The position numbers were made by a program, and so were the translations under genes. A DNA stretch of 36,778 bases from a virus. The DNA lies in the IMG/VR virus record IMGVR_UViG_3300036846_000590, positions 1 to 36,778 of that record; one strand, given 5' to 3'. Numbering within the stretch: position 1 is the first letter of the stretch; each line of letters begins with the position of its first letter. The notes under the pieces were generated by a model, which ran no database searches, was not told the DNA's origin, and was given only the letters and a program-made list of their open reading frames with translations. This document shows, one piece after another, positions 8,018 through 15,441 of this stretch.

Positions 8018-10135
8018 ATGAGCGCCAACGTGCATTCGGTGAATGGTAATGGTTCCCTCCCAAGGGATAGTGTTACGCCGTTTACAGCGGTTGGCACCGA
8101 TTTCAAAGCGGTGGGTATTGGTGTCGGTGCTAATATTGAAGCGCTGCCTGCGTACTTTACCGACCCGCTCCTGGGTACCGGTAACATGCCCGGTCTGGCG
8201 ATCTCGGCCTTTAACAACCGCGCGTTAAGGCAAGGTACCTTTGTCGCGTCGAGCTTGTGTCTGTGGATCAGTGACCAGCTTCAGGTATATATACCTGATG
8301 ACGGTGACCAGATTCACTGGCAGTCGGAGTTCTCGAACGCGCTATCCACGTTCATCCGACCGCTGTTACCTTCTAACCCCGACTATACCGGCGTCTTCCT
8401 GCCTATCGCGGGCGGTACAATGCTGGGTAACATAAATTTCCATTCCGGTATTACGACGGTTTTGGAAAATAACACTTTTTACCAGGGTAAGGATACAACC
8501 GGGCAGGCGCGCGGCCTGATCATGAAAAGTAACACTAACGATGTTATTATTAATGACGGTTCGTCACCGCGTGTCACCATTGCCGGTGCGCCTGTTGCCA
8601 ACAATAACTTTGCTTGGAGCGGCAGGGACACCAGCGCCAATGTCCGACCGCTTATCGGCTTGCTGAGTGACAATGCTATCCATATTGGCAGTTCAACGAC
8701 CGCTGATGTCTATTTTGACATCACTGGGGCTGTTCACCATTCGGGTAACGTCATCCTCACCAATAACCATTACCTTTATGGCAACGATACCGGAGCTACG
8801 CCCCGCGCGTTGCTTGGTTTGGCCAATGACAATGCGGTGTACATCGCCAGCGGTGCCCAGAGCGCGACCCATATCTATTCGGGCGGCGGTCAGCAAATCC
8901 AGTTACACACCAACGTGCTCGCGCTTGGGCAGCTACAGGTCAACGGTACCAGCTATCTCCAGGCTTTCACCCGGTGTTACATTCCCGGTGGCAACGACCC
9001 GTTACAGATTTTGGCCGATAACGGGTTCTACTCACGGATACACTACATCACTTCGGGTATTCGTGAATGGTCGGGTGGGTGTCTCAACAACGGTAACTAT
9101 GCCATTGCTGACGAATCGGCGCACGCGTTCCGCTGGCAGATCGATACCTCCGGGAACATCACTGTTTATAACTCCCAGACGGTCAATGGTAGCCAAACGG
9201 TCAATGGTGGCTTGACGATCTACAACAGCCTCAATGTCGCTAGCGGCAGCTTCAACTGCGGCAACGCGGGCATGCAGGCGGTGACAATCTACAACAGTCT
9301 CAACGTCTATAACGGGCTTGCGGTCAATAGCGGTAACCTTAGTGTCGCTGGTACTATTTCTACTGGGGGAACCATTTCGGGCGGCTACATCTACAGTTCG
9401 GGGCAGGTCTACGGGGCTAATAGTGTTGTGTCACCGGGTACCGTTCAGGGCGGCTACGTCTACAGCACTGGGAACCTGGATATTGCCGGTAGTATGGGTG
9501 TCAGCGGTAATCTTAATGTCGGTAACCAGATCAGTTCAAACACAGTGTATGGGAACTTTGTCCACAGCAACGGTGACATGACGTGTCAAAGCAACTTCTA
9601 TGCTACTGGTACCATAGCGACACCAAATCACCTTAGCGCCGGGTACGGGTTCTGCCTGGGTGGGGCAGGCTTTAACTTTGATTACACCTTTGCCGCGCCA
9701 TACGGGGGGCACTTCCAGATGGTCAGCGGGTTGGGGATGTACGCGCAGTTCTTCTCGTCCTACTCGGATGAGCGGCTGAAGAAGAACATCGATTCTGTCG
9801 AGCGCGATGCGGTGGCGGCGATCAAGTCACTGCAATTCTACTCCTATGACAGCCCGCACATGTCACCCAAGGGAGAGGAGATCATCGACAAGCACAGTCA
9901 CGTCGCGCTCGGCTTCCTGGCGCAACAGGTTCAGGAGTCACTTGCCGATGCGGTCATCGAGACTGACCAACCCACGATCTTTCACATGGATCACCCGGAA
10001 ACCGGTGTGGTGGGTTGTGACTATGAGACACAACCGGTCCTGGCAATCGACGTGATGACCCTGTTGGCCTACTCGCTGCGCGCCATTCAACAGCTTACGG
10101 ATCGTCTGGAGCAACTCGAAGGTGGGAGAGCGTGA
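8018..10135 (+). CDS. Large tail fibre with C-terminal S74 intramolecular chaperone
   Basis: 705 residues, started by ATG after GGGGAGAGAC. The first ~140 residues are globular (ending FLPIAGGTMLGNI) and likely attach to the tail. Residues ~150-590 form a repetitive shaft: repeats of DTTGQAR / DTSANVR / DTGATPR followed by L-D-N-A, then TIYNSLNV units (twice) and SGGYIYSSGQVYG / QGGYVYSTGNLDI units. The C-terminal domain from about 588 (SYSDERLKKNIDSVERDAVAAIKSL, later VALGFLAQQVQESL) carries the Ser-Lys core of Peptidase_S74, followed by a coiled coil. It probably trimerises and self-cleaves at the serine. The chaperone is only loosely like that of the fibre at 1479-3161. Its stop overlaps the next start by one base. 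Confidence 0.9.
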   Translation: MSANVHSVNGNGSLPRDSVTPFTAVGTDFKAVGIGVGANIEALPAYFTDPLLGTGNMPGLAISAFNNRALRQGTFVASSLCLWISDQLQVYIPDDGDQIHWQSEFSNALSTFIRPLLPSNPDYTGVFLPIAGGTMLGNINFHSGITTVLENNTFYQGKDTTGQARGLIMKSNTNDVIINDGSSPRVTIAGAPVANNNFAWSGRDTSANVRPLIGLLSDNAIHIGSSTTADVYFDITGAVHHSGNVILTNNHYLYGNDTGATPRALLGLANDNAVYIASGAQSATHIYSGGGQQIQLHTNVLALGQLQVNGTSYLQAFTRCYIPGGNDPLQILADNGFYSRIHYITSGIREWSGGCLNNGNYAIADESAHAFRWQIDTSGNITVYNSQTVNGSQTVNGGLTIYNSLNVASGSFNCGNAGMQAVTIYNSLNVYNGLAVNSGNLSVAGTISTGGTISGGYIYSSGQVYGANSVVSPGTVQGGYVYSTGNLDIAGSMGVSGNLNVGNQISSNTVYGNFVHSNGDMTCQSNFYATGTIATPNHLSAGYGFCLGGAGFNFDYTFAAPYGGHFQMVSGLGMYAQFFSSYSDERLKKNIDSVERDAVAAIKSLQFYSYDSPHMSPKGEEIIDKHSHVALGFLAQQVQESLADAVIETDQPTIFHMDHPETGVVGCDYETQPVLAIDVMTLLAYSLRAIQQLTDRLEQLEGGRA

Positions 10136-10371
10136 TGAACGAAGACACGGCACAGAGCTTTTGTGAGGCGGCAGGAAAGGTGCTGGCTGAGCTTGCCGAA
10201 GACAACAGGGTTGATGACTCGGTAGAACGGGTGCGGCGGTGTACCAATGCCATCGTGACGATACTGCCGATGCCACTGCCCCCGACAGTTCCCGATGCGG
10301 TACAGCCACACCTACCGCCACCCTCGCCGCCACCCCCGCCGCCGTCACAACCTGAAACCCCCAAGTCGTAG
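10135..10371 (+). CDS. Small protein with proline-rich tail after the large fibre
   Basis: 78 residues from the ATG at 10135 (a GTG three bases earlier is a possible start). The N-terminal ~50 residues are predicted helical and acidic (MNEDTAQSFCEAAGKVLAEL...). The last ~28 are almost entirely proline and serine with a PPSPPPPPP run. It occupies the same slot after an S74-tailed fibre as the companion proteins at 66-377 and 3145-3468, which also end in prolines, but shows no alignable sequence. Function unknown; a fibre partner is possible by position. Confidence 0.6.
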   Translation: MNEDTAQSFCEAAGKVLAELAEDNRVDDSVERVRRCTNAIVTILPMPLPPTVPDAVQPHLPPPSPPPPPPSQPETPKS

Positions 10372-10381
10372 GAGGAGTGTC

Positions 10382-10693
10382 ATGTCGAAAATCTTGTTGT
10401 CTGCCGCTGTTGTTACCGTCGCATTGTTCCCGTCGCTGGCCTTTGCGCAGTGTGCAGAGGTTCCCTATCAGGGTTTTATGTGTAACTCGCTGATGTCGCT
10501 GAAGGGCGGATTGGAACTGCCCAACGCGACCACCGTGGCCGGATTGTCGGCGTTTCCGTGCAACGCCGGGGCGCAGGGTCAGCTACGCGTGGTCAGCGAT
10601 GCGACGACACCCGCTTATAACGCCGCGTTGACCGGTGGCGGCGCGGTGGTGACGATGGCGTTGTGCAACGGTACGGCGTGGGTGGCACACTAA
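10382..10693 (+). CDS. Secreted protein with virion-type C-terminal motif
   Basis: 103 residues with a textbook Sec signal peptide: MSK, a hydrophobic core (ILLSAAVVTVALFPSL), and a likely cleavage after AFA. The mature part is about 81 residues with four cysteines. The C-terminal third (VVSDATTPAYNAALTGGGAVVTM, then CNGTAWVAH) resembles a short domain seen at the ends of phage structural proteins ('SDATTxxYNxxxxGGGxxxxxxxSDGTxW'). The Shine-Dalgarno AGGAGGAG is among the strongest in the window. A signal peptide on a protein with a virion-like motif is unusual. It is the last plus-strand gene of the tail block, and its stop overlaps the stop of the convergent gene. Confidence 0.75.
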   Translation: MSKILLSAAVVTVALFPSLAFAQCAEVPYQGFMCNSLMSLKGGLELPNATTVAGLSAFPCNAGAQGQLRVVSDATTPAYNAALTGGGAVVTMALCNGTAWVAH

Positions 10694-10869
10694 GGCGGCA
10701 CCCGCATAGGCCGGTTCTGTTGTTTGGCGAGTAACGCCTCTGTGGTGATCCGTGCGATTGCCTCAAAGGCGGTCATGTAGCGTGCGTCGATGGGGTCACC
10801 GCTTTTCAGGTATTCGGTGACCATCCGCCGGATATTAAGCAGCGAGTGCTTCGCGTCTTCGTCATCCAC
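10690..10869 (-). CDS. Small hypothetical protein, convergent with the tail operon
   Basis: 59 residues from GTG at 10869, with GAGG seven bases upstream, reading MDDEDAKHSLLNIRRMVTEYLKS and ending KQQNRPMRVPP. The middle contains DARYMTAFEAIARITTEALL and the whole is predicted alpha-helical. No family recognised. Its TAG overlaps the TAA of the secreted-protein gene on the opposite strand, so transcription from both sides meets inside this pair. It is the last gene of the long minus-strand block. Confidence 0.6.
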   Translation of the reverse strand: MDDEDAKHSLLNIRRMVTEYLKSGDPIDARYMTAFEAIARITTEALLAKQQNRPMRVPP

Positions 10870-10914
10870 GGTGAAGCCTCTGTTCAGTGTGTTTGTCGTA
10901 TTGCCGGTCCCTCA

Positions 10915-11154
10915 TCAGCCGTTCGCGACCTCGACTAGACAGATATTCTGCCCACACATACCGCAATCGATCTTGAGTAACCCAAGCTGGTTGTCGTAGG
11001 ACACCTCACAATCGGCATCGGTGTGACACCGCGAGTGAAAGAAGTGTATCGTGGAGTGGTTCTTGTGATCGCAGCCCGGCATCTGGCATTGCATCACGTC
11101 GAGTTGTTTCCGTGTCATTATCTGTAGCTGTCTTCCCCCGCCGCTTCTCGGCAT
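10915..11154 (-). CDS. Small zinc-ribbon-like protein
   Basis: 79 residues with a GGGAGG Shine-Dalgarno five bases before the ATG. It contains CQMPGCDHKNH, then HSRCHTDADC, and finally CGMCGQNIC, so several Cys/His pairs are spaced like treble-clef or zinc-ribbon ligands. The basic N-terminus (MPRSGGGRQLQIMTRKQ) could be a separate tail; an internal ATG at residue 13 is a less favoured start. Probably a DNA- or protein-binding accessory factor; no specific role can be given. The 45 bases between it and the gene at 10690 hold nothing I recognise. Confidence 0.65.
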   Translation of the reverse strand: MPRSGGGRQLQIMTRKQLDVMQCQMPGCDHKNHSTIHFFHSRCHTDADCEVSYDNQLGLLKIDCGMCGQNICLVEVANG

Positions 11155-11169
11155 TGATTCCTCCCTTGT

Positions 11170-11334
11170 TCAATGTGTTTGTCTCTTTACATCGTTGATC
11201 AGGAACACGCGTAAATCTTTTGGTTCGACCCCGACAAAGTCACACACCTCATCGAACGATTCGGGGTCATCTTCGAGCATCCGCAGCATCATGCGCTCGA
11301 CCTCGACGCGGAATATCGACTCGAGTTCGTTCAT
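11170..11334 (-). CDS. Small acidic hypothetical protein
   Basis: 54 residues, MNELESIFRVEVERMMLRML... A longer frame extends upstream but overlaps the previous gene throughout; the ATG at 11334 shares its A with the upstream TAA (TAATG), the arrangement expected for coupled phage genes. It is helical with acidic clusters (EDDPESFDEVCDFVGVEP) and a basic end (NDVKRQTH). No domain recognised. Confidence 0.6.
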   Translation of the reverse strand: MNELESIFRVEVERMMLRMLEDDPESFDEVCDFVGVEPKDLRVFLINDVKRQTH

Positions 11335-11549
11335 TAGAGTGCCACCAGCCCGGCCTTGTCCCTGACCGATTGCAGGACAAATTTGTCGGTGGCAATAACA
11401 CCAAATTCGTGTTGGCTGGTCGGACACCCGCCCATGTTCCCGGCCATGTTCGGTGGTGCCTCACAATAACACCAGCGGTAACCGGGTAGGTCAGCGAACG
11501 TTACTGGCTTGCTTGGGATATATTTATATTGGTAGTTAATGACCGACAT
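11334..11549 (-). CDS. Small Cys-containing hypothetical protein
   Basis: 71 residues starting MSVINYQYKYIPSKPVTF. It has WCYCEAPPNMAGNMGGCP, a Cys-x-Cys plus a later Cys in a Gly/Pro/Met-rich loop, followed by EFGVIATDKFVLQSVRDKAGL. No family recognised. The first eight bases of the gene (ATGTCGGT) are identical to the first eight of the upstream HNH-AP2 gene, whose last codons overlap this start by 14 bases. Confidence 0.6.
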   Translation of the reverse strand: MSVINYQYKYIPSKPVTFADLPGYRWCYCEAPPNMAGNMGGCPTSQHEFGVIATDKFVLQSVRDKAGLVAL

Positions 11550-12069
11550 CGAGGTGCTCCTCCGGGAAATTCAAAAACGCAAATTCACCGTGGTGTTCTT
11601 TGGCGGCTTTGTCGTAGGCGCGCGCCGCTTCTTCGGCAACTTCAAACCTACCTAAATGAATCGTGGTTTTGTTGAATTTTAAAACGGCGCGCCATTTACC
11701 ACTGTCACTTTCTTTGTACACGCCCTTGAAACCAGACTTGTTGTTTTTCTGGAGTCCCTTGTTAGCATTGTTTTGTGACACGGTCGCGCGTCGTAAATTG
11801 ACCCATCTGTTGTCTGTAGCGTTACGGTTCCTGTGGTCTATCTCAAAGTCCGGCCAGTATCCTTTCACCCATAACCATATCACATGTGTCTTTTTGTAGA
11901 ACCCGCTTTTGGTGCGGACCTGTATCTTACCTGCGATGCTTCCGGCGGGAACACGTCCATTAGGGCGTGTTCTCCAGGTTAAAGCTCCAGTGTTAGGATC
12001 ATAGTGCCAAAGCCTCCTAGCTTCAGCTTGTGTGAGTGTCGGTGTTTCTATGCGCCCTCTTACCGACAT
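11536..12069 (-). CDS. HNH endonuclease with AP2 DNA-binding domain
   Basis: 177 residues. Residues ~14-35 (EARRLWHYDPNTGALTWRTR) and the block FEIDHRNRNATDNRWVNLR followed by SQNNANKG are the HNH_3 core. Residues ~112-170 (SGFKGVYKESDSGKWRAVLKF ... HLGRFEVAEEAARAYDKAA) are an AP2 domain, which reads DNA through a three-stranded sheet. The pairing is a standard homing endonuclease architecture in phages. It lies in the middle of small genes, overlapping the next gene by 14 bases and separated from the previous by one base, as expected for a mobile insertion that kept translation intact. Its base use looks more A/T-rich than its neighbours. Confidence 0.9.
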   Translation of the reverse strand: MSVRGRIETPTLTQAEARRLWHYDPNTGALTWRTRPNGRVPAGSIAGKIQVRTKSGFYKKTHVIWLWVKGYWPDFEIDHRNRNATDNRWVNLRRATVSQNNANKGLQKNNKSGFKGVYKESDSGKWRAVLKFNKTTIHLGRFEVAEEAARAYDKAAKEHHGEFAFLNFPEEHLDVGH

Positions 12070-12070
12070 A

Positions 12071-12295
12071 TCATCCTCCGTAGGTTCGTTCGATCTTGAC
12101 GAATTCGTATTCTAGTTCCTCTAGCTGGCGCAACAGGAACAGCAACGGTTCCATCCTCGCGCAGCACGCTTCGATGCCGTAGCGGCGGTCACCGGTTTTG
12201 GTTACCAGCATCCGGTAGCCGATCGGGGTTCCCGGATTTAGACCCCCCATCGGCGCGCCCATGCGTATCTCGCCGCCACTGTAATTAGCAGTCAT
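12071..12295 (-). CDS. Small hypothetical protein
   Basis: 74 residues from the ATG at 12295 (MTANYSGGEIRMGAPMGG); an upstream in-frame start is rejected because it would run far into the previous gene. The first half is Gly/Met-rich and likely flexible. The second (RYGIEACCARMEPLLFLLRQLEELEYEFVKIERTY) is a helix with heptad spacing that could dimerise. Overlaps the upstream gene by 11 bases. No family recognised. Confidence 0.6.
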   Translation of the reverse strand: MTANYSGGEIRMGAPMGGLNPGTPIGYRMLVTKTGDRRYGIEACCARMEPLLFLLRQLEELEYEFVKIERTYGG

Positions 12296-12476
12296 CGGGT
12301 TCCTCTTCGGCGTCACGGATGCCGACATAGACCTCGTAGTTGTTGTTGTAGCGTATGACCACGGTGGTCAGCGCCAAATCCCACAGATCGTCCGGGACCG
12401 ACAGCAAGCTTTCGATAGCTGCCGTTGCAGCCCGGCGGAACTGTTCTTTGGTGATCCTTTTGTCAACGTCAGTCAT
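12285..12476 (-). CDS. Small hypothetical protein
   Basis: 63 residues, MTDVDKRITKEQFRRAATAAIESLL... with a central beta segment (TTVVIRYNNNYEVYVGIRD) and an acidic end (AEEEPDDC). Overlaps its upstream neighbour by 4 bases and downstream one by 11, so the three genes 12071-12730 read as one translation-coupled unit. No recognised family. Confidence 0.6.
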   Translation of the reverse strand: MTDVDKRITKEQFRRAATAAIESLLSVPDDLWDLALTTVVIRYNNNYEVYVGIRDAEEEPDDC

Positions 12477-12730
12477 GGGTAGTCCTCCCTTGAGTCACAA
12501 CCAAATGTTGGGTTGTCTTGTAAGTGACAAAACACCGAACCGGCGACAGTGATAATGAATTGGTCACCGTCTACCAGTTCCTGTAGACACTCTTCGGGAA
12601 CGCCGTGTTCCAGTGCGCCGCCGAGTATCCTGGCAAGTGTCTCTCCGGTGGTCGGCCCGAACAACCACAGTGCCGGGAACTCTGTCATCATACGTTCAAC
12701 ATTGACGGTAGCAATCAGTGTTGGTTCCAC
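12473..12730 (-). CDS. Small hypothetical protein
   Basis: 85 residues, MEPTLIATVNVERMMTEF... containing GETLARILGGALEHGVPEECLQEL and a hydrophobic strand (FIITVAGSVFCHL). No transmembrane segment is convincing. It leads the coupled trio 12071-12730. No family recognised. Confidence 0.6.
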   Translation of the reverse strand: MEPTLIATVNVERMMTEFPALWLFGPTTGETLARILGGALEHGVPEECLQELVDGDQFIITVAGSVFCHLQDNPTFGCDSREDYP

Positions 12731-12739
12731 TAGGTCACC

Positions 12740-12892
12740 TCACAAACGAAACAGCCAAAAGGATACGACACTGCCGATTAACATCCCGCCAGCGGTGCTG
12801 AGCAAAACCCAGAACCAGTGTGACTCCCGCTGGATGACCGCAAGAGCGATCAGTATACCGGCCAAGCTGATATCGACTACGTCGTGACTCAT
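12740..12892 (-). CDS. Small two-helix membrane protein
   Basis: 50 residues from ATG at 12892 (MSHDVVDISLAGILIALAVIQ). Two hydrophobic segments, about residues 8-20 and 26-47 (WFWVLLSTAGGMLIGSVVSFW), are separated by QRESH; the protein ends FRL. Its ATG overlaps the stop of the SPFH-like gene by 3 bases. A competing longer frame (12735-12950) is Arg/Pro-rich and looks like a shadow. Size and topology would suit a small holin or inner-membrane effector, but there is no lysis gene next to it, so the role is left open. Confidence 0.65.
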   Translation of the reverse strand: MSHDVVDISLAGILIALAVIQRESHWFWVLLSTAGGMLIGSVVSFWLFRL

Positions 12893-13281
12893 TGGGCACT
12901 CGGCCGCCGTCCGGCCTCCAGGATTGGGATATTGGCTTCGGTTGGGACATAGATCACGGTTGGCGATTTGTTACCGGTGACATCGGTGATCCATAGGTAT
13001 TTCAGGTACGCCTCGTTACCTTTTAGGCTGTCACCGATAATCTGGTTGGCCTTGGCGACACCCTGCGCGCGGAGCACTTCCGCGTCTGCTAGCAGCGAGG
13101 CAGAGTCTTTCTTGGCTTGTGCCTCGCGTACCGCGACCTGTCGGTTGAAGTCGGCGCGGGCGAGTTCTGCCTCGCCTTGCAGCCGCTGGCTGTAGACACT
13201 GTATTGCGGGCAACCCCATAGACCGAACCCGGCCAGGATCATGAGAATGAAGGCGACAACGACACCGAGTGCGACCGGCAT
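12889..13281 (-). CDS. Membrane-anchored SPFH/band-7-like phage protein
   Basis: 130 residues. A single N-terminal transmembrane segment (ALGVVVAFILMILAGFGLWG) is followed by an Ala/Glu-rich helix (EAELARADFNRQVAVREAQAKKDSASLLADAEVLRAQGVAKANQII) and then YLKYLWITDVTG and VIYVPTEANIPILEAGR. The end closely resembles the region after the SPFH domain of prohibitin/HflK-type proteins ('AxANQIIxxSL...YLxxLW...VIYVPT'), but the SPFH domain itself is absent. Such miniature versions are known to me in phages. HflKC-like scaffolds regulate FtsH protease, so mimicry of that complex is a reasonable guess only. Confidence 0.75.
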   Translation of the reverse strand: MPVALGVVVAFILMILAGFGLWGCPQYSVYSQRLQGEAELARADFNRQVAVREAQAKKDSASLLADAEVLRAQGVAKANQIIGDSLKGNEAYLKYLWITDVTGNKSPTVIYVPTEANIPILEAGRRPSAQ

Positions 13282-13293
13282 GGTACGGTTCCT

Positions 13294-13524
13294 TTAATCT
13301 AGGTGCATGCGAATCGAGCAACTGGTTTCGCGAATGATAATCCCGGCGCGAGTAACTTCGACTAAGTCAGTCGAGTGCAGTACTGCATCAACCGCCTTGG
13401 CACAAAGTTCCTCTTCCTTGTCCCTGCTAGGAGCGGTGTAGGCCACGACCCCCACCATCGCTACCGCAGGCAAAAGTATCAGCGGGTAGTACCAGTAGAC
13501 TCTAGAGAATGAATTCCTTGCCAT
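13294..13524 (-). CDS. Small single-pass membrane protein
   Basis: 76 residues from ATG at 13524 (MARNSFSRVYWYYPLILLPAV). A longer frame would start inside the HTH gene and is rejected; the chosen start overlaps that gene by 23 bases. One hydrophobic span (~residues 11-29), then a domain CAKAVDAVLHSTDLVEVTRAGIIIRETSCSI with two Cys. That pattern is familiar from small membrane proteins in other phages, but I cannot give it a function. It sits in a run of three small membrane proteins (12740-13524). Confidence 0.65.
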   Translation of the reverse strand: MARNSFSRVYWYYPLILLPAVAMVGVVAYTAPSRDKEEELCAKAVDAVLHSTDLVEVTRAGIIIRETSCSIRMHLD

Positions 13525-13834
13525 CGGGTCCAAACACCTTGCGAGTGTAGCCGAGTGTCCGCAGTACCATGTCGACCGTGGCGTTCTGCGGGCGTCTGGT
13601 TTCGCCGTTCTGCCACTTGCGCAGGGTGGAGGCGCAGACACCGCACCTCTCCTCGATACGCTTGAGCGACCACCCGCTGTCGGTGATCACGCGGGTGACT
13701 AGCTCAAGAACCGGGTCGCGATCGGTGAATCGATATCCCCGATCGCGGGTGACGTGCTCCAGCCGCCGCTGCGGCCCGCCAGCGGGCTTGTTCTTGCCCT
13801 TACCCTTGCGGAGTGTGTGGATCGTTGCTGCCAT
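13502..13834 (-). CDS. Helix-turn-helix transcriptional regulator
   Basis: 110 residues. A basic N-terminus (TLRKGKGKNKPAGGPQRR) precedes an XRE-type helix-turn-helix at about residues 53-97: DSGWSLKRIEERCGVCASTLRKWQNGET followed by the stabilising helix TVDMVLRTLGY. The C-terminus ends KEFIL. Probably a phage-encoded repressor or modulator. A CCTCC Shine-Dalgarno complement lies seven bases from the start. It sits just downstream of an HNH-AP2 endonuclease. It is the only clear HTH regulator in the window and therefore a candidate to act on the shared leader elements, though nothing in the sequence proves this. Confidence 0.75.
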   Translation of the reverse strand: MAATIHTLRKGKGKNKPAGGPQRRLEHVTRDRGYRFTDRDPVLELVTRVITDSGWSLKRIEERCGVCASTLRKWQNGETRRPQNATVDMVLRTLGYTRKVFGPDGKEFIL

Positions 13835-13844
13835 CGTGTGCCTC

Positions 13845-14411
13845 CTATTGCTCGATTATCACTCTGCGCTGCTGGGGCTGGAACTTGTGTAGCTCCTGTT
13901 TGGCGGCGAGGTAGGCTTTATGGGCTTCTTGCGGTGTGTCGAAGTAGCCAAGAAAGTGTATCTTGTTGTTGACGCGAATCCTCGCCGCCCAACGGCTTTT
14001 ATCGAAGGACACCCCAGTGTATCCGCTGGTGTTGTTTTTGTACCGCGCCTTGTTTTGGTGGTTCTGCCCGAATGACGCTTCGCGTAGTACACCGATACGG
14101 TTGTCGTCACGGTTACCGTAGCGGTGATCTATCCGGTCTGTCGGCCATGCGCCGTGTGTCATTGCCCAGGCGATGCGGTGTGCCGTCGCTTTACGGTAGC
14201 CGTTCCAATTGATCCGCACCCGTCGATACCCGTACCCGTTCAATGCGCCAGCGACCGTGCCAGCGTATCGACCGTTCCAGGTACGCCACGCCTTGAATGA
14301 GACAAAGTGCGAGCGGGGCCGCTCGCGCCATGTCAGAGTGCCGTGATCCGGGTCGTAGATCAGGCATTCATGAAGGAACTCAATTGGAATGTCGGTGTCG
14401 CGCGGCTTCAC
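13845..14411 (-). CDS. HNH endonuclease with AP2 DNA-binding domain
   Basis: 188 residues from a GTG start overlapping the upstream gene by 4 bases (GAGG seven bases before). N-terminal HNH_3 block: DHGTLTWRERPRSHF, HRIAWAMTHGAWPTDRIDHR, then NRDDNRIGVLREASFGQNHQN. The AP2 domain spans about 132-185 (SGYTGVSFDKSRWAARIRV ... HFLGYFDTPQEAHKAYLAA). It shares architecture with the enzyme at 11536-12069, but the HNH core is only moderately similar, so the two are probably independent acquisitions. It lies between a conserved hypothetical gene and the HTH gene, with no sign of disrupting either. Confidence 0.9.
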   Translation of the reverse strand: MKPRDTDIPIEFLHECLIYDPDHGTLTWRERPRSHFVSFKAWRTWNGRYAGTVAGALNGYGYRRVRINWNGYRKATAHRIAWAMTHGAWPTDRIDHRYGNRDDNRIGVLREASFGQNHQNKARYKNNTSGYTGVSFDKSRWAARIRVNNKIHFLGYFDTPQEAHKAYLAAKQELHKFQPQQRRVIIEQ

Positions 14412-15424
14412 CGCGTCACCTCATACTCCTTGCGCACATCCGCGCTCTTCTTCCCGCGTGGATGTGAACTCCACCAGTAGACGCCTGTGCGCCTCGTTTT
14501 GAAGTGCCCTCTACACAGATGGTACCGCGCCTCCTCGCGTGACACACCGGACAGGCGCGCACGGTTGCTCATGACCCTAGAGATACGCAAGCGCGTGGAG
14601 ATGAACTCCTTCAGTGGCGGCTTCTTGTTTTTGCGCCGCGCGTTGTTCAGCTTGGTGAAGTCATCCCGTTCCTGTTGGATGATGGAGTTCCGGGAATTCA
14701 GTAACAGGTAGAACGCCTCGACAAACGGCAGTTCCCCCGCCAGATCGTCACAAAATGATTCGTACCACTTGTGACCGGGGAACAACTCGTAGGACGTGAT
14801 AAACGGCATAAAGATTTCCAGCGGGATAATGTCACCCCGCAGGCATAACCTGTCCGCTGCCTCCCGTTCGGTCGGGCTGTCATAAGGCTTCCACCGGTCG
14901 GGCATGTCGAGCTTCTGGCTCAGTTTACGCTGGAGCACGTTAGTGACCCACGGGAGGTTGCCGTACACCGCGTGCATGTACTGACTGAGCACGGGTTCGG
15001 TGTCACCGCTGTCCCAATCAAAGATCAGGCCAAAGGGATTGACCATCAGTGTGTCATCGTGGTGAAGCCACGACAGGATCATGTATCCCTGTCGGCATGC
15101 CGGATCGGTGATGGTCAGGGCACCAACCCGTTTGGGCATTGGCTTCTCCATGCCCATAAATTGGTGGTTGTCACGATTACCCTCGCGTTGGGATGGTGAC
15201 CATTCCACCCAGGTGCGGGAGTAGGGAGCGCGGATCAAATCGAGCGCGCCGAGTAAGGATGACGGTCGGCTTCGGTAAACGTCACTACAGGCAAAGCTGA
15301 TCTCTTCCGACAACTGGAAGCACTGTGCCTTGGTGAGTTCCTTACATAATGCCGTCATCCCGCCCAGCAATATCTGGTCGAGTTCACCGCCGGGCTGTTC
15401 CAACAGCCGGTCATAGAGTCTCAC
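14408..15424 (-). CDS. Conserved-looking phage protein of unknown function
   Basis: 338 residues from a GTG start with AGGAGGG ten bases upstream. Largely globular, with no membrane segments and no nucleotide-binding motif I can identify. The C-terminus is strongly basic and distinctive: RARLSGVSREEARYHLCRGHFKTRRTGVYWWSSHPRG. A similar RGHFKxRxTGxYWWxxHxRG ending is familiar from other phage hypothetical proteins, perhaps a nucleic-acid-binding element. The leader upstream (15425-15540) contains degenerate copies of the ~36-base repeat and, beyond it, the terminator of the next gene. Confidence 0.7.
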   Translation of the reverse strand: MRLYDRLLEQPGGELDQILLGGMTALCKELTKAQCFQLSEEISFACSDVYRSRPSSLLGALDLIRAPYSRTWVEWSPSQREGNRDNHQFMGMEKPMPKRVGALTITDPACRQGYMILSWLHHDDTLMVNPFGLIFDWDSGDTEPVLSQYMHAVYGNLPWVTNVLQRKLSQKLDMPDRWKPYDSPTEREAADRLCLRGDIIPLEIFMPFITSYELFPGHKWYESFCDDLAGELPFVEAFYLLLNSRNSIIQQERDDFTKLNNARRKNKKPPLKEFISTRLRISRVMSNRARLSGVSREEARYHLCRGHFKTRRTGVYWWSSHPRGKKSADVRKEYEVTR

Positions 15425-15441
15425 TGTGCCCTCCTAGAAAA

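Noticed and set aside
12735-12950. 71-codon minus-strand frame
   Set aside because: Competes with a 50-residue membrane protein that has better overlap with its neighbour and a sensible hydrophobic pattern.
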